Shown: one piece after another, positions 6,856 through 7,003 of the stretch
How the letters are laid out: each line of letters starts with the position of its first letter
Numbering within the stretch: the first letter of the stretch is position 1
Assembly (NCBI GenBank): GCA_041946685.1
Contig: JBHGAV010000105.1
Coordinates: forward strand, 1-7,003
DNA from: JBHGAV01 sp041946685
GTDB lineage: Bacteria > Acidobacteriota > Terriglobia > Bryobacterales > Bryobacteraceae
Direction: 5' to 3'
DNA: 7,003 nt
The notes under the pieces: model-generated
Databases searched by the model: none
What the model was told of the DNA's origin: nothing
The model's input: the letters and a program-made list of their open reading frames with translations, nothing else
Made by a program: the position numbers and the translations under genes

Positions 6856-6874
6856 GACCAGACCGGATCTGGTC
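6856..6874. repeat. Perfect inverted repeat, 7-bp arms (GACCAGA/TCTGGTC)
   Basis: GACCAGA (6856-6862) and TCTGGTC (6868-6874) flank CCGGA. The right arm is part of the tandem repeat at 6865-6894, so repeat and palindrome share bases and several alternative hairpins are possible. Confidence 0.45.
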
Positions 6875-6894
6875 TGGATCTGGTCTGGATCTGG
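6865..6894. repeat. 11-bp tandem repeat (GGATCTGGTCT), about 2.7 copies
   Basis: GGATCTGGTCT occurs at 6865-6875 and 6876-6886, followed by a partial copy GGATCTGG at 6887-6894, all without mismatch. Exact identity suggests recent slippage duplication or multiple binding sites. The unit is not a multiple of three, which argues against coding function here. Confidence 0.9.
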
Positions 6895-6956
6895 CGCCTC
6901 TCTCCCGCCCCATGCTTCCTAGAGTGCCGGGCGCTCCATCGGCTCCCGGCGGCCCG

Positions 6957-6976
6957 GAATCGCCCGGCCGCGATTC
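6957..6976. repeat. Perfect inverted repeat, 7-bp arms (GAATCGC/GCGATTC)
   Basis: GAATCGC (6957-6963) and GCGATTC (6970-6976) flank CCGGCC. It lies 5' of a possible plus-strand promoter at the window edge (TAACCT, 6981-6986). It could be an operator for a divergent gene outside the window or a hairpin; the window ends too soon to tell. Confidence 0.4.
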
Positions 6977-7003
6977 TGCTAACCTGACTCTGAAAGGGAA
7001 GAA

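Larger units (their letters stand above)
6620..7003. other. Gene-poor region upstream of the operon
   Basis: These 384 bases hold no gene I can support. They contain the candidate promoter of the His-rich gene, a decayed integrase/transposase fragment (about 6657-6776), an 11-bp tandem repeat (6865-6894) and perfect 7-bp inverted repeats at 6736-6754, 6773-6787, 6856-6874 and 6957-6976. The last bases (TAACCT at 6981-6986, then AAAGGGAAGAA to the end) could be the promoter and ribosome-binding site of a plus-strand gene starting beyond the window, but nothing inside the window confirms this. Confidence 0.6.

Noticed and set aside
6620..6913. N-terminal extension of the His-rich ORF to an upstream ATG at 6913
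   Set aside because: The added 98 residues are read antisense through a transposase remnant and tandem repeats. The signal-like N-terminus begins only at 6619.
6618..7003. Plus-strand frame open from ATG at 6618 to the window edge, including the transposase-like stretch
   Set aside because: Only 6657-6776 resembles a protein family. The rest is low-complexity and crosses an 11-bp tandem repeat, so it is treated as a remnant and not an intact gene.

Overview
The window holds one complete heavy-metal efflux (HME) RND operon, read on the minus strand from right to left: a small His-rich secreted or membrane protein (6619-6197), a TolC/CzcC-type outer membrane factor (6137-4905), a lipoprotein membrane-fusion adaptor (4908-3370) and a CzcA/CusA-family RND permease (3359-258). 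The order (His-rich protein, C, B, A) matches czcCBA-type operons. The C-B junction is a 4-base GTGA overlap. The B-A gap is 10 bases, and the A ribosome-binding site overlaps the B stop codon. Together the three large proteins would form a tripartite pump spanning both membranes and driven by the proton gradient. The His-rich protein is a plausible periplasmic metal buffer or accessory.

The organism is a GC-rich Gram-negative bacterium, as shown by the outer membrane factor, lipobox adaptor and RND pump. The protein style (adaptor with an extra N-terminal domain, permease with a GELVDDAIIDVEN motif in TM4) and the type of transposase remnant recall Acidobacteriota such as Solibacter/Bryobacter relatives. 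That is an impression from memory, not a demonstrated assignment.

The permease aligns well with CusA but lacks all three methionines of the Cu(I)/Ag(I) site. It has acidic and His residues nearby, so a divalent cation is a more likely substrate than copper or silver. No regulator gene lies in the window.

Right of the operon (6620-7003) is a gene-poor stretch. It contains a -10-like hexamer that would give the His-rich gene an almost leaderless transcript, a decayed integrase/transposase fragment on the plus strand (about 6657-6776), an 11-bp tandem repeat (6865-6894) and four short perfect inverted repeats. Left of the operon (1-257) there is no convincing gene, only a 9-bp perfect stem-loop at 134-161 without a U-tract.

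Most of the window is a standard metal-efflux operon. The less ordinary parts are the His-rich first gene, the extra adaptor domain, and the scarred upstream region with its cluster of symmetrical sites. I do not see clear evidence of a wholly new system.
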